This document shows, in pieces, positions 45,258 through 55,183 of a stretch of 64,000 nt of DNA. The stretch lies in NCBI RefSeq assembly GCF_001513785.1, contig NZ_LNQS01000001.1, positions 1-64,000 of the forward strand. The letters run 5' to 3'. Origin of the DNA: Rheinheimera sp. EpRS3. GTDB taxonomy: Bacteria; Pseudomonadota; Gammaproteobacteria; Enterobacterales; Alteromonadaceae. The notes beneath the pieces were generated by a model. It was not told where the DNA came from. It saw only the letters and a program-made list of their open reading frames with translations, and did no database searches. Position numbers and translations under genes: made by a program. The first letter of the stretch is position 1; each line of letters opens with the position of its first letter.

Positions 45258-46555
45258 ATGGCGGCAGGGTCTAAGGTTCCGGCGCATCGGTTTTCCCGTT
45301 TGGGCAGTTTGGCGTCGCTGGCGGGGCGGGTTGCCGGTGGCATGCTGGCTGAAGGTGCGCGCCAGTTGGCGCAGGGTAAGGTACCGGCGAAAACCGATAT
45401 GTTGCTGACTCCGGCGAATGTGCGCCGGGTGGCTGATCAGCTGGCGCATTTACGTGGTGCGGCGATGAAAGTGGGGCAGTTGTTGTCGATGGATGCCGGC
45501 GATATGTTGCCACCGACGCTGAGCGATATTCTGGCCCGGTTACGCTCTGGGGCGAACCCTATGCCAGTAAAGCAACTGGCGGCGGTGTTACAGGCCGAGT
45601 GGGGCGATAACTGGCAGCAGCATTTTGCTGATTTTACCTTTACGCCGTTAGCGGCGGCGTCTATTGGCCAGGTGCATCAGGCGTATCATGATAATGGCCG
45701 CCGGTTGGCGATAAAAATTCAGTATCCCGGTGTAAAACACAGTATCGACAGTGATGTAGATAATGTGGCTACGCTGCTACGCATTAGTGGTTCACTGCCC
45801 GCCGGGGTGGATTACCAAAGCCTGCTGCAAGAGGCCAAGCTACAATTAAAAGCCGAGGCTGATTACCTGCAAGAGGCGGCGTATTTACAGGAGTACCGCC
45901 AGTTGCTGGCCGACAACAGCGACTTTTTATTGCCTGAACCTATAGCTGAACTGAGCACGGCCAATATACTGGCGATGACCTTTGTTGACGGTGTGCCAGT
46001 GGAGTCGTTGGCGCAGCATAGCCAGGCCGAGCGTGACAGGGTAATGCAGTTATTATTTGCTTTGCTGTTTCGCGAGCTGTTTGAATTTGGGTTGGTGCAA
46101 ACCGATCCTAATTTTGCCAATTATTTATATAACCCTGCGTCACAGCAGTTGGTGCTGCTGGATTTTGGCGCTTGCCGCCGTTACAGCCCAAAGTTTAGCC
46201 AGGACTACCGGCGTTTATTTACTGCCGCCCTGGTACAGGATAACGCGGCAATGGCGCAGGCATTAAGTGAGATTGGTTTTTTTAGCCAGCAGATAGTGCC
46301 AGAGCAGAAGCAGGCTGTGCTGCAACTGGTCGCGATGGCCTGTGAGCCGTTGATGCAGGATGCGGTGTTTGATTTTGGCGATACCGATTTAGCTCTGCGC
46401 CTGCGCGAAGCCGGTACCGCCGTTAGCCTACAGCAGAATTACTGGCATGCGCCACCGGCAGATGCCATTTTTTACACCGCAAAATTGCCGGCCTGTATTT
46501 ACTGGCCGCGCGGCTAAAAGCCAGAGTTAATGTGCGCGCGCTGTTACCGCTTTGA
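45258..46555 (+). pseudogene. ABC1/UbiB-family atypical kinase with a C-terminal frameshift
   Basis: An AarF/ABC1 (UbiB-like) protein kinase-like gene. Signatures: KVGQLLSMD (the KxGQ motif), AAASIGQVHQA (Ala-rich loop), AIKIQYPG (nucleotide Lys), QTDPNFANYLY (catalytic loop) and LLDFGACRRY (DFG). In the reading frame the protein ends at 46515-46517 with an unrelated tail after DAIF. The family's C-terminal segment is in the -1 frame, starting LHRKIAGLYLLAARL and ending at a TGA at 46553-46555. Six T's at 46468-46473 stand where seven would keep the frame. The body is intact, so this is a recent mutation, a slippery site or a sequence error. ABC1 proteins are linked to ubiquinone or lipid metabolism. 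Start: ATG 45258 preferred over TTG 45237. Confidence 0.8.
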
Positions 46556-46790
46556 GTGGCGTGCGTGATACTAACAATACCGCCTTTTCCCTCTGCACTG
46601 TTTTTTACCGGCAGCAACGCTGCATGGCAGGAAAAAAATCCAATCTTTTTGTAAAAACTACATAAGCAAAACAAGGAGCTTTTAAATATCTTAATAAAAA
46701 CAATATTGTATGGTTGGTTTGTTTTTTGCTGGCATAACGTTGAATTAGGTTGCAGATAACAACTAACCTTTAACGACAGGAGCTTACACC

Positions 46791-47207
46791 ATGTACAGGT
46801 ATATGAAATCTACATTTATGTTGGCTGCACCGGTGCTGGTGTATCTGAGCATTTATACCGTGGGTGTTGTTGTCGGTAATAATGTTTTTAATTATGTCGC
46901 AGTTTACATGGCGGCCTGTTGTGCCATGTTGATGTTATTTTTTATTACCCGCCACAACGATGATTATAAAAATGCCTTAGCTGCGCTGGGCCTGGGAGCT
47001 TGTGTATTTTTTGCTTCATCTTATATGGTGCAAGCTCTTGACCATAAATCTTACCCGCGGCCGGCATATTCTGAAACCACAGCAGTATTAGCCAATGCCA
47101 CTATTCAGCCCTGGTTGGCCAGCTGGGCATCCGACAACAAGCCAGCAGACAGCAAGCTGCCGGTAGCACCCACCCCGGACACCGCTAAACCCCTTACACA
47201 CCAATAA
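46791..47207 (+). CDS. Hypothetical small inner-membrane protein
   Basis: 138 aa, not recognised. Three hydrophobic segments: about 8-28 (TFMLAAPVLVYLSIYTVGVVV), 34-53 (YVAVYMAACCAMLMLFFI) and 63-82 (ALAALGLGACVFFASSYMV). A periplasm- or cytosol-facing tail rich in Pro, Ala, Lys and Asp follows. ACAGGAG before the ATG supports translation. The upstream ~235 nt (46556-46790) are AT-rich with no clear promoter or structure. It lies between the ABC1 gene and the efflux operon but has no evident link to either. Confidence 0.65.
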   Translation: MYRYMKSTFMLAAPVLVYLSIYTVGVVVGNNVFNYVAVYMAACCAMLMLFFITRHNDDYKNALAALGLGACVFFASSYMVQALDHKSYPRPAYSETTAVLANATIQPWLASWASDNKPADSKLPVAPTPDTAKPLTHQ

Positions 47208-47230
47208 GCGCTATACAACACAGGCGCTAA

Positions 47231-47267
47231 GGCAGAGCCGGAGTTTGGCCTGCCCGGCGCCTCTGCC
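47231..47267 (+). terminator. Hairpin after the small membrane protein gene
   Basis: GGCAGAG (47231-47237) pairs with CTCTGCC (47261-47267) around a GC-rich interior. The following GCTTTGCTCTG has only a short T run. Probable but not strong terminator isolating the efflux promoter. Confidence 0.45.
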
Positions 47268-47367
47268 GCTTTGCTCTGACGAGACTATACTAGACATTAC
47301 TATCCTGAACATTTTTGCTGTTGGTCAGCGTTTTTGCACCGTTGGTCGCGCAGCGATTAGTTCACGC

Positions 47368-47396
47368 TTGATTACATACAAGCCTGTATGTATATT
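47368..47396 (+). promoter_or_regulatory. acrAB promoter with AcrR-type operator in its spacer
   Basis: TTGATT (47368-47373), a 17-nt spacer and TATATT (47391-47396). TACATACA-AGCC-TGTATGTA (47373-47392) fills the spacer and touches both hexamers. The half-sites equal those of the E. coli acrAB operator (TACATACA...TGTATGTA), but the centre is 4 bp here instead of 8. A TetR-type regulator encoded at 51860-52477 is the expected ligand. Confidence 0.8.
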
Positions 47397-47458
47397 GCCA
47401 GTCTTATTCTGCCTATGCTGTGCACAGCGTGTTGGGGCAGTGTCTCACAGGAGTTTGT

Positions 47459-48613
47459 ATGCGTGTAAATATTAAGCTGTTAAGTGCATCAGTGCTGGCC
47501 GTGTTATTGGTAGCCTGTAGCGAGCCGGAGCAAGCCGGAGCACAGGGGGCAGCCACACCCGAGGTTGAGGTGGTCACAATAAGCCAGTCGTCTGTGGCGT
47601 TAACTACCGAATTACCGGGCCGCACTACGGATTATCGCCAGGCCGAGATCCGCCCGCAGGTGAACGGGATTTTAAAGCAGCGTTTATTTACTGAAGGCCA
47701 ACTGGTTGAAGCGGGCCAGGTACTGTATAAAATTGATGCCGCGCCTTACCAGGCCGCACTGGCTAATGCCAAAGCCAACCTTACCAGCAGCAAAGCCGTG
47801 CAGCACAATGCGAAGCTTAAAGCCGACCGCTTTAAAGGTTTGCTCGGTGGCAAAGCGGTAAGCCAGCAGGATTTTGATGATGCCCAGGCGACGCTGATGC
47901 AGGCTGATGCCGCAGTAGCCAGCAGTGAAGCTGCGCTGCAAACCGCGCAGATTAACCTGAATTACACCGAAATTACCGCGCCGATCGCCGGCCAGATTGG
48001 CCGCTCTGCGGTTACTGAAGGCGCGCTGTTAACAGCAAACCAAGCTCAGGTAATGGCTACCATTCGCCAGTTAGACCCGATTTATGTTGATTTAACCCAA
48101 TCAAGCAGTGAGCTGCTGCGGTTAAAACGCCAGCACAGTGGCGACAACAGCGAAAAAGTCAGCGTGGATTTATTGCTGGATGATGGCAGTGAATATGCGC
48201 ACAAAGGCAGCCTGCAGTTTTCTGAAGTGAATGTAGACCCCAGCACCGGCATGGTAACGCTGCGGGCGGTGTTTCCGAATGAAACCGGCGATTTACTGCC
48301 AGGCATGTTTGTGCGGGCGCGCCTGCATCACGGTACCGATGATAATGCCTTGTTAGTGCCGCAGGCGGCGGTGAGCCGCACGCCTAAAGGCGAGGCGTCG
48401 GTCATGCTGGTAAACAGCGAAAACAAAGTAGAAGCCCGCGTTATTGAAACCGGCCGTACTGTTGAGCAAAGCTGGCAGGTGCTGTCGGGCCTTAAAGCGG
48501 GTGAAAAAGTGATTGTGGCAGGCCTGCAAAAAGTGCAGCCGGGTGCCACGGTTAAAGTGGTTACAGCGCAAGCTGCTACTAAAAACGACGCCGCTAATAC
48601 TGCTGCGCAGTAA
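47459..48613 (+). CDS. acrA: RND efflux periplasmic adaptor, lipoprotein (AcrA/MexA family)
   Basis: 384 aa from the ATG at 47459 (ACAGGAG upstream). Lipoprotein signal ending LLVAC (Cys at about 20), then the membrane-fusion layout: beta-barrel strand, lipoyl half-motif (VNGILKQRLFTEGQLVEAGQVLYKID), alpha-hairpin (about 95-165), second lipoyl half (NLNYTEITAPIAGQIGRSAVTEGALLT) and membrane-proximal domain. It links the AcrB-type pump to a TolC-type outer-membrane channel, which is not encoded here. It opens a two-gene operon with acrB 15 nt downstream. Confidence 0.94.
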   Translation: MRVNIKLLSASVLAVLLVACSEPEQAGAQGAATPEVEVVTISQSSVALTTELPGRTTDYRQAEIRPQVNGILKQRLFTEGQLVEAGQVLYKIDAAPYQAALANAKANLTSSKAVQHNAKLKADRFKGLLGGKAVSQQDFDDAQATLMQADAAVASSEAALQTAQINLNYTEITAPIAGQIGRSAVTEGALLTANQAQVMATIRQLDPIYVDLTQSSSELLRLKRQHSGDNSEKVSVDLLLDDGSEYAHKGSLQFSEVNVDPSTGMVTLRAVFPNETGDLLPGMFVRARLHHGTDDNALLVPQAAVSRTPKGEASVMLVNSENKVEARVIETGRTVEQSWQVLSGLKAGEKVIVAGLQKVQPGATVKVVTAQAATKNDAANTAAQ

Positions 48614-48628
48614 ACTCAGGAGTAGCAG

Positions 48629-51600
48629 ATGGCAAATTTCTTTATCAACAGGCCTATTTTTGCCTGGGTAATTGCAATAGTAATTATGTTGGCCGGGGTG
48701 TTGTCGATTAAACAACTGCCGGTAGAGCAATACCCACGTGTAGCGCCACCGGCAATCAGTATCAGTGCTTCATACCGTGGTGCTGCGGCGCAAACGGCAG
48801 AAGATGCAGTAACCCAGGTAATTGAGCAGGCGATGAACGGCCTGGATAACCTGATGTATATGTCGGCTAATACCGATTCATCCGGTAATGTCAGCCTGAC
48901 GCTGACGTTTGAAACCGGTACTGATCCGGATATTGCCCAGGTGCAGGTGCAAAATAAACTGCAGCAGGCGTTACCGTTATTACCGCAGGAAGTGCAGCAA
49001 AACGGCGTGCGGGTAGCCAAGTCTAACGGCGGCTTTTTGATGGTTGTCGGCTTTATCTCTGAAGATGGCAGCATGGCGCGTGATGATATATCCGACTTTG
49101 TGGTAGCCAACGTAAGAGACCCGCTAAGCCGTACGCTGGGTGTAGGTAATGTGCAGGTATTTGGTAGCCAGTATGCGATGCGGGTATGGCTGGATGCTGA
49201 TAAGTTAAACCAGTTTCAGCTGACACCGGCCGATGTCACCTCGGCTATTCAGGTGCAAAATAACCAGGTAACTGCCGGCCAGTTAGGTGGTGCTCCGGCG
49301 TTGCCGGGCCAGCAGTTTAATGCCGCTATTTTGGCGCAAACCCGGCTGACATCGGCTGAAGAATTCGGCCAGATATTACTGCGGGTTAATGCTGATGGCT
49401 CGACAGTAAAACTATCTGATGTTGCCCGTATTGAACTGGGCGGTGAAGATTACTCAGTTATTGCCCGTTATAACGGCAAAATGGCCACCGGTTTAGCCAT
49501 TGAGTTGGCCACCGGCGCTAACGCGCTGGATACCGCCAATGCGGTACGGGCTAAACTGGCCGAGCTGGAGCCTTATTTCCCGGCTGGTTTATCCACCGTG
49601 ATCCCTTACGACACCACGCCCTTTGTTGAGGTGTCTATCAGCTCGGTTGTGCAAACGCTGATTGAAGCCATTATTCTGGTATTTTTGGTGATGTATCTGT
49701 TTTTACAGAACTTCCGCGCTACGTTAATTCCTACCCTTGCGGTACCGGTAGTGTTACTGGGTACCTTTGGTGTGATGTCGGCTTTTGGCTTTACCATTAA
49801 TACCTTAACCATGTTTGGTATGGTGCTGGCCATCGGCCTGCTGGTAGATGATGCCATTGTTGTGGTTGAAAACGTTGAACGGGTAATGAGCGAAGAAGGC
49901 TTAGGCCCGGTAGAAGCCACGCGTAAATCTATGGGCCAGATCACCGGCGCTTTGGTAGGTATCGGCCTGGTGCTATCGGCAGTGTTTGTGCCTATGGCGT
50001 TTTTTGGCGGTGCTACCGGGGCAATTTATCAGCAGTTTTCTATTACCATTGTAACAGCCATGGCGTTGTCGGTGCTGGTGGCGTTAATTTTTACCCCGGC
50101 ACTGTGTGCCACTATGTTAAAACCCATTAAGGGCGATCATCAGGCCAAGGGCGGTTTCTTTGGCTGGTTTAACCGCGGTTTTGACAGCACCAACCGTAAT
50201 TATCAGCGCGGTGTCGCCGGCATGCTGGCACGGCCTAAGCGGTCGATGCTGGTGTATGGCGCTATTGTGGCTGTTATGGCGCTGATGTTTATGCGCTTAC
50301 CCACCTCGTTTTTGCCGGAAGAAGATCAGGGTGTATTTTTATCTCTGGTACAACTGCCAACCGGTGCCAGCCAGGAGCGTACTGAGGCCGTAATGGATAA
50401 AGTGGCCGAGCACTATGGCTCTGAGGCTGCGGTGCAATCGGTCTTTACCGTATCGGGCTTTAGCTTTGCCGGCCGGGGCCAGAATATGGGCCTAGCGTTT
50501 GTGCGGTTGGCTGACTGGGGTGATCGTGGCCCGGAAGATAGTGTGCAGGCGGTTATTGGCCGCGCCTGGGGCTTTTTTAGTACCGTAAAAGAAGCGCAGA
50601 TTTTTGCCTTTAACCTGCCACCTATTGCGGAGCTGGGCCGGGCAACGGGTTTCTCGCTGTTTTTGCAAGACCGTGGTGGCGTAGGGCATCAGGAATTATT
50701 GAATGCGCGTAATCAGTTACTGGGTATGGCAGCGCAAGAGCAAGGCCTGGTAGGTGTGCGGCCAAATGGCATGGAAGATGCCCCGCAGTTACAAATTAAC
50801 GTGGATCAGCTAAAAGCGCAGGCGCTTGGCGTATCGCTTAGCGATATAAACCAAACGCTGTCAATTGGCTGGGGTTCTACCTATGTTAATGATTTTGTTG
50901 ACCGTGGCCGGGTGAAAAAAGTGTATGTGCAGGCTGAGCCTGAGTTTCGTATGACACCGGAAGATATCAAACGCTGGCATGTGCGTAACAGCAACGGCGA
51001 AATGGTGAGCTTTGCTTCTTTTGCCAGCAGCGACTGGGTGTACGGCCCACAGCGGTTAGAGCGCTACAACGGTGTATCGGCAATGGAAATTCAGGGTGAA
51101 CCGGCACCGGGCTCCAGCTCGGGTGATGCCATGGCCACCATGGAGCGCTTAATTGGCCAGTTACCAGACGGTATTGGTTTTGAATGGACGGCAACCTCGT
51201 ATCAGGAAAAACTGTCTGGTTCACAGGCACCGGCATTGTATGCGTTATCTATTCTGGTGGTGTTTTTGTGTCTGGCGGCATTGTATGAAAGCTGGAGCGT
51301 ACCTTTTGCGGTAATACTGGTGGTGCCGCTGGGTATTGTTGGTGCACTGACCGCCGCTTATATGCGCGGCCTGGGTAACGACGTGTACTTTCAGGTGGGC
51401 TTACTGACCACCATGGGGCTGGCATCGAAAAACGCCATCTTAATTGTCGAGTTTGCCCGTGAACTGCAACAGCAGGGTAAAGCGCTGGTAGATGCCATAT
51501 TAGAGGCAGTGCGCTTACGTTTACGGCCCATTATTATGACATCAATGGCGTTTTCTTTAGGGGTGTTACCGTTGGTGATCAGCAGTGGCGCGGGTTCTGC

Positions 51601-51778
51601 CAGCCGTAATGCCATTGGTACCGGTGTACTGGGCGGCATGATCTCAGCAACAGTATTGGCTGTGTTTCTGGTACCGGTGTTCTATCTGGTGATAATGCGG
51701 GTGTTTGCAGCAAAAGCTAAAACCACGCAGCAGGATGATGCCGGACAAGATGATACCAAAGTGGTGAAGCAGTCTTAA
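48629..51778 (+). CDS. acrB: RND multidrug efflux transporter (AcrB/MexB family)
   Basis: 1049 aa, full length for HAE-1 pumps with twelve transmembrane helices and two large periplasmic loops. N-terminus [20 protein letters not shown]. The proton-relay residues are visible: paired Asp in TM4 ([14 protein letters not shown]) and Lys in TM10 ([15 protein letters not shown]). Exports lipophilic drugs, dyes and bile salts in homologues; the substrates here cannot be read from the sequence. The stop is followed by a perfect hairpin (51785-51807). Regulation probably by the adjacent TetR protein. Confidence 0.96.
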   Translation: MANFFINRPIFAWVIAIVIMLAGVLSIKQLPVEQYPRVAPPAISISASYRGAAAQTAEDAVTQVIEQAMNGLDNLMYMSANTDSSGNVSLTLTFETGTDPDIAQVQVQNKLQQALPLLPQEVQQNGVRVAKSNGGFLMVVGFISEDGSMARDDISDFVVANVRDPLSRTLGVGNVQVFGSQYAMRVWLDADKLNQFQLTPADVTSAIQVQNNQVTAGQLGGAPALPGQQFNAAILAQTRLTSAEEFGQILLRVNADGSTVKLSDVARIELGGEDYSVIARYNGKMATGLAIELATGANALDTANAVRAKLAELEPYFPAGLSTVIPYDTTPFVEVSISSVVQTLIEAIILVFLVMYLFLQNFRATLIPTLAVPVVLLGTFGVMSAFGFTINTLTMFGMVLAIGLLVDDAIVVVENVERVMSEEGLGPVEATRKSMGQITGALVGIGLVLSAVFVPMAFFGGATGAIYQQFSITIVTAMALSVLVALIFTPALCATMLKPIKGDHQAKGGFFGWFNRGFDSTNRNYQRGVAGMLARPKRSMLVYGAIVAVMALMFMRLPTSFLPEEDQGVFLSLVQLPTGASQERTEAVMDKVAEHYGSEAAVQSVFTVSGFSFAGRGQNMGLAFVRLADWGDRGPEDSVQAVIGRAWGFFSTVKEAQIFAFNLPPIAELGRATGFSLFLQDRGGVGHQELLNARNQLLGMAAQEQGLVGVRPNGMEDAPQLQINVDQLKAQALGVSLSDINQTLSIGWGSTYVNDFVDRGRVKKVYVQAEPEFRMTPEDIKRWHVRNSNGEMVSFASFASSDWVYGPQRLERYNGVSAMEIQGEPAPGSSSGDAMATMERLIGQLPDGIGFEWTATSYQEKLSGSQAPALYALSILVVFLCLAALYESWSVPFAVILVVPLGIVGALTAAYMRGLGNDVYFQVGLLTTMGLASKNAILIVEFARELQQQGKALVDAILEAVRLRLRPIIMTSMAFSLGVLPLVISSGAGSASRNAIGTGVLGGMISATVLAVFLVPVFYLVIMRVFAAKAKTTQQDDAGQDDTKVVKQS

Positions 51779-51784
51779 ATGAAT

Positions 51785-51807
51785 ACAGGGCAGCAACGCT
51801 GCCCTGT
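51785..51807 (+). terminator. Hairpin after acrB
   Basis: ACAGGGCAGC-AAC-GCTGCCCTGT, a perfect 10-bp stem 6 nt after the stop, without a following T run. A second stem ACCGGC/GCCGGT (51821-51855) ends in TTTTTTT and may do the actual termination. Confidence 0.6.
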
Positions 51808-51859
51808 CAGGTTTGTACCTTTACCGGCTTTTCGGTCCCACGCTGAATTGCCGGTTTTT

Positions 51860-52477
51860 TTATGGCTTTTTCAGGCCCTGCAGCATGGCATCTACCAGCG
51901 CACTGGCATGTTGTTGTAAATCACACTGCTGCGGGCGCAGTAAGAAGTTACTGATAATGCCGCCCATATACATATGTAAAGCTGTTGCCGCCAGATAGGG
52001 GCAGATACCATCACGAAGTAAACCTGCCTGCGCTGCGCGTTCAAAGGCCCGTTGCAATATAGCAATGGTTTGCTCATCCAGTTCATCCTGCTTATTTACC
52101 GCCGGGTTTAGCTCATCAATATATTCACAGCGGTGAAATACAATAGTCAGCACGCGGTGGTGTTGATCACTGGAGGCAATAAGCTGCAAACCGTTAATCA
52201 TTAAATTACGGATTTGGTCAAAAGGGTTGTCGGTGGGGTTATTGTCTATTTCAGTTAACAGCGTTTGAAACGGTAAACGTACCCGTTCCAGCATGGCATT
52301 GAATAAATCCGCTTTATTCTGGAAGTGCCAATAAATAGCGCCACGGGTTACATTGGCGGCCACGGCGATTTTTTCCAGTGTTGTACGCGATACACCGTGC
52401 TGAAAAAACAACACTTCTGCGGCATCTAAAATAGCTGCCCGGGTGCTTTCGGCTTCGGCCTTGGTACGTCTTGCCAT
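51860..52477 (-). CDS. acrR: TetR-family repressor (AcrR/TtgR type)
   Basis: 205 aa from the ATG at 52477 (MARRTKAEAESTRAAILDAA). The N-terminal HTH reads TTLEKIAVAANVTRGAIYWHFQNKADLF, near-identical in pattern to AcrR and TtgR. The C-terminal helical domain should bind hydrophobic inducers. It converges on acrB and is separated from the acrA promoter by the whole operon, unlike E. coli where acrR is divergent; the operator at 47373-47392 is the evidence linking them. No copy of that operator is visible at its own promoter, so autoregulation is not apparent. Confidence 0.9.
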   Translation of the reverse strand: MARRTKAEAESTRAAILDAAEVLFFQHGVSRTTLEKIAVAANVTRGAIYWHFQNKADLFNAMLERVRLPFQTLLTEIDNNPTDNPFDQIRNLMINGLQLIASSDQHHRVLTIVFHRCEYIDELNPAVNKQDELDEQTIAILQRAFERAAQAGLLRDGICPYLAATALHMYMGGIISNFLLRPQQCDLQQHASALVDAMLQGLKKP

Positions 52478-52580
52478 TTGTTGTCTTTTAACCCTGTTAT
52501 CTGCGTAATACGGCAGCAATTTTACCATATTTTGCCGATTGGGGCCTAACCCAATGTGGTTACAGGATCAGAAGAAAAAC

Positions 52581-52602
52581 AAATCCCGCCGCAGCGGGAT
52601 TT
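52581..52602 (-). terminator. Terminator of the lipoprotein gene
   Basis: On the minus strand AAATCCCGC, loop TGCG, GCGGGATTT followed by GTTTTTC, 25 nt after the stop. Good rho-independent form. Confidence 0.85.
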
Positions 52603-52626
52603 GGTGGTACGGCAGAGAAAAAACCT

Positions 52627-55059
52627 TTAGCGTGAAATCACCACACTTTGGTTATTAATACGATCGTAGTGCAGTAGCTTATTCTGTTCGGTTGCCAGCA
52701 ATTGATTATCGCTGGTCAGGCTTACATCAATATAACTGTCGTCATTATTGCCGTAAGCCACACAACTGTTGTCGGCCAGGTTTACTTCCAGTACGGCATT
52801 GGCCGTAATGAGCACACTGTCGTTATAAGGATTATAAATAATGTTGTGCAGCGTTGTGTAATCAGTGTCCAGCATATTCATGCCCGATGCATTGAGACAT
52901 TCATTGACGATCACCTGTGCTACACCAGAGTTGCGATCCAACTGATGAATAACCCCGGTGTGCTGGCTGAGCAGATAAACTTTGCTGCCATCTGCATTTA
53001 AGGCGATATCTACAATACCACTTACCGGTGCATTGGTATTCGCAGGTGTTATTGACAGCAACTGGTGCTGGTTGGTAATTAAGTCTAATTCTATCAATGT
53101 ATTATCTGTATGGAAGGCGCTTATCAACAGCTTATTATTTACACTGTCAATTACGCCGCCGTTAAAGGTTTGTACCGCTATGCCTGCAGCTCCGCTATTG
53201 GTTTTTAGTGTACTGACAGCGCGGCTGGTTAAGTCGATAGCCACTATCTGGTTATAGTAAATAGCAATTAAGCGGTTACGGGCTTTGTCTAGTAATAAAT
53301 CGGCAGCAATATCATCAGGTAAGGCATTGCTATCGGTAACAAAGCTACGATTGGCAGTGCTAAGATTTACCTCCAGTAGTGCCTGGTTGGCATTAGTATT
53401 GGCATCCAGCAGATATACAGTATCTGTAGTGGTGTCTGTAGCGATAAACTGAGGCATCAACAGGTAGCGGCCATCACCTACGCCAGAGCTTAGCACTTTA
53501 CTACGTTCACCTGTGGTTAAATCGACCGCCAGCACTAGGCCAGCTGTGGAGTCACTCAGCAGTAAGCGGTTACCCTGAGCATCCAGTGCCAGGCTTTGTA
53601 TTTGCTCGGTAACATAGATGTCTTGCTCTGCTTCCGGCGAAATATTGGTTATTTCCTGCGCTGTTAAATCAATACGAAATACACCAGCAAAACCGGCGGT
53701 GTAAATAATATTATCAGTTTCCCCTTTTGCCAGAACCATATTGTGGCCGGCTATACCGTCTATTAATAAGCTGCGGTTGCCTGTGGCGGGGTCAATACTA
53801 ATCAGGCCTTCCCGCTCCCAGGTAAAGCCAAGTAGCATATTATTGACTGCGAGTAATTTGTTGGTTTCCAACCGTGGGCCATTGCCGACAGAATCGCTGG
53901 AGATTAATGATAAAACACCTGAGTTAAGGTTGAATCCATACAATTCATGCAAATATAACGCTCGGTCACTGGATGGGTAGACCAGCATAAAATACAGCGT
54001 TTGTGTAACGTCGGCATAAACGATATCCGTCAGGTTAATAAACTGACTATTTTGCAGTGCGACACTAAAAGTATGTACCTGGTTAACAATGCCCGTTTCA
54101 ATATCAGTACTGTACAATGTGACATTATTGTTCAGTGCGCTAGCATAAAATACTTTGCCGGTGCCTTGGGCAAATACCAGGTTATGTGCCGATTGCAGGT
54201 TGCTAAGAGCATGATACTCATAGCTTTGTAGGTCAATGCTGACCAGGTCGTTGTTTTCTACTACGGCATATAAACGGTTTGCCGTTGCATCATAGCTGAA
54301 AGTTGAAGGTGCAAACTTACGGCTAACCTGCACGGTAGCAGCCTTATCATTCCTGTTACCAGCATCATCTGTTACCGCCACTGTTAAGGTGTTATCTGCG
54401 TTAGCTGTTAATGGAACATCGGCATACCAGCTAACTGCATAATCTGGCGGTGACAGAGCTGCAGATACTTTACCGGGTGCGGATGCGCTGAGATCTGCAA
54501 TAGTTGCAGCTGTGCCATTAACGCTCAGGTTAGCCAATGGCAGTGTGCTGTTGGCAGTGCCGGTAACCCTTATTGTATTGCTGTTAGTTTTCGCCTTACC
54601 CAGCGGAAAGGTAATATTTACTAATGCCTCAACGTTGCCGGTAGCTGCGGGCACAGTGGTGCTGCTAAAAGTGGCACTGACACCGCCTATTGTTAAAATG
54701 CTGCTTGTTGTAGTGGCATTTTGTGCTGATGCCATATGGCGTACAACCACGGTATTACCGTTACTTACCGAACCATTACTGCTGGTAAAGTTACCGCCAT
54801 TAATAGCGAATTCGCCATTGCTGACACTGATAGCAGTAGCGCTGTTAATGCCGCTTACAGTAACAGCGGGGGTGGTAACCAATTGATTTAACGGCGTATT
54901 GGTTTGCGCGGTAAAACTAAAGGCAGCCGGGGTAGTGTCTGTAACGGTAGTGCCGGTGTTGTTGTCACCACCACCGCCACAGGCACTGAGTAAACCGAAG
55001 GCACCACAAAACATCAGCCACTTCAGCATTACTGAAGGCTGCAAATAAGATTTTTGCAT
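52627..55059 (-). CDS. Large lipoprotein with Ig-like and beta-propeller-like regions, function unknown
   Basis: 810 aa from the ATG at 55059 (AAGGA at proper distance; an ATG 9 nt upstream overlaps it). Signal peptide with lipobox LLSAC (Cys27), then GGGGDNNTG. Residues ~30-240 are Ser/Thr/Val-rich with bacterial Ig-like or cadherin-like strands (TLTVAVTDDAGNRNDKAATVQVSRKF). Residues ~245-810 are a run of propeller-type blades of the form YxxAxNRLYAVxxNxLVSIDLxS, ending HYDRINNQSVVISR. No catalytic motif is seen. Probably an outer-membrane surface protein for binding or assembly. A terminator and a promoter candidate show it is a single-gene unit. Not recognised by name. Confidence 0.7.
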   Translation of the reverse strand: MQKSYLQPSVMLKWLMFCGAFGLLSACGGGGDNNTGTTVTDTTPAAFSFTAQTNTPLNQLVTTPAVTVSGINSATAISVSNGEFAINGGNFTSSNGSVSNGNTVVVRHMASAQNATTTSSILTIGGVSATFSSTTVPAATGNVEALVNITFPLGKAKTNSNTIRVTGTANSTLPLANLSVNGTAATIADLSASAPGKVSAALSPPDYAVSWYADVPLTANADNTLTVAVTDDAGNRNDKAATVQVSRKFAPSTFSYDATANRLYAVVENNDLVSIDLQSYEYHALSNLQSAHNLVFAQGTGKVFYASALNNNVTLYSTDIETGIVNQVHTFSVALQNSQFINLTDIVYADVTQTLYFMLVYPSSDRALYLHELYGFNLNSGVLSLISSDSVGNGPRLETNKLLAVNNMLLGFTWEREGLISIDPATGNRSLLIDGIAGHNMVLAKGETDNIIYTAGFAGVFRIDLTAQEITNISPEAEQDIYVTEQIQSLALDAQGNRLLLSDSTAGLVLAVDLTTGERSKVLSSGVGDGRYLLMPQFIATDTTTDTVYLLDANTNANQALLEVNLSTANRSFVTDSNALPDDIAADLLLDKARNRLIAIYYNQIVAIDLTSRAVSTLKTNSGAAGIAVQTFNGGVIDSVNNKLLISAFHTDNTLIELDLITNQHQLLSITPANTNAPVSGIVDIALNADGSKVYLLSQHTGVIHQLDRNSGVAQVIVNECLNASGMNMLDTDYTTLHNIIYNPYNDSVLITANAVLEVNLADNSCVAYGNNDDSYIDVSLTSDNQLLATEQNKLLHYDRINNQSVVISR

Positions 55060-55110
55060 GAAAATCATCCTTGATTAGGGGGTAGGTTAAATTGTTTAAG
55101 ATTTGTGCTA

Positions 55111-55139
55111 TTTCTATATTCAGGCCAAAAATAAGTCAA
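55111..55139 (-). promoter_or_regulatory. Candidate promoter of the lipoprotein gene
   Basis: On the minus strand TTGACT (55134-55139) with TAGAAA 17 nt downstream (55111-55116), or TATAGA at 15 nt. AT-rich surroundings. Confidence 0.45.
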
Positions 55140-55183
55140 TTATTATTTTAAAGCGATGTGAAATGTTTGTTTGATGTTATGTC

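Noticed and set aside
46468-46474. Programmed -1 frameshifting at the ABC1 T-run
   Set aside because: The zero-frame heptamer is T TTT TAC, not a good X-XXY-YYZ slip site, and no downstream pseudoknot is evident. Kept only as a possibility within the frameshift finding.
48616-49110. 164-aa minus-strand ORF over acrB start
   Set aside because: Lies wholly inside the strongly conserved acrB coding sequence.
54512-54886. 124-aa Leu/Val-rich ORF on the plus strand
   Set aside because: Antisense shadow of the Ser/Thr/Val-rich lipoprotein N-terminus; no start signals.
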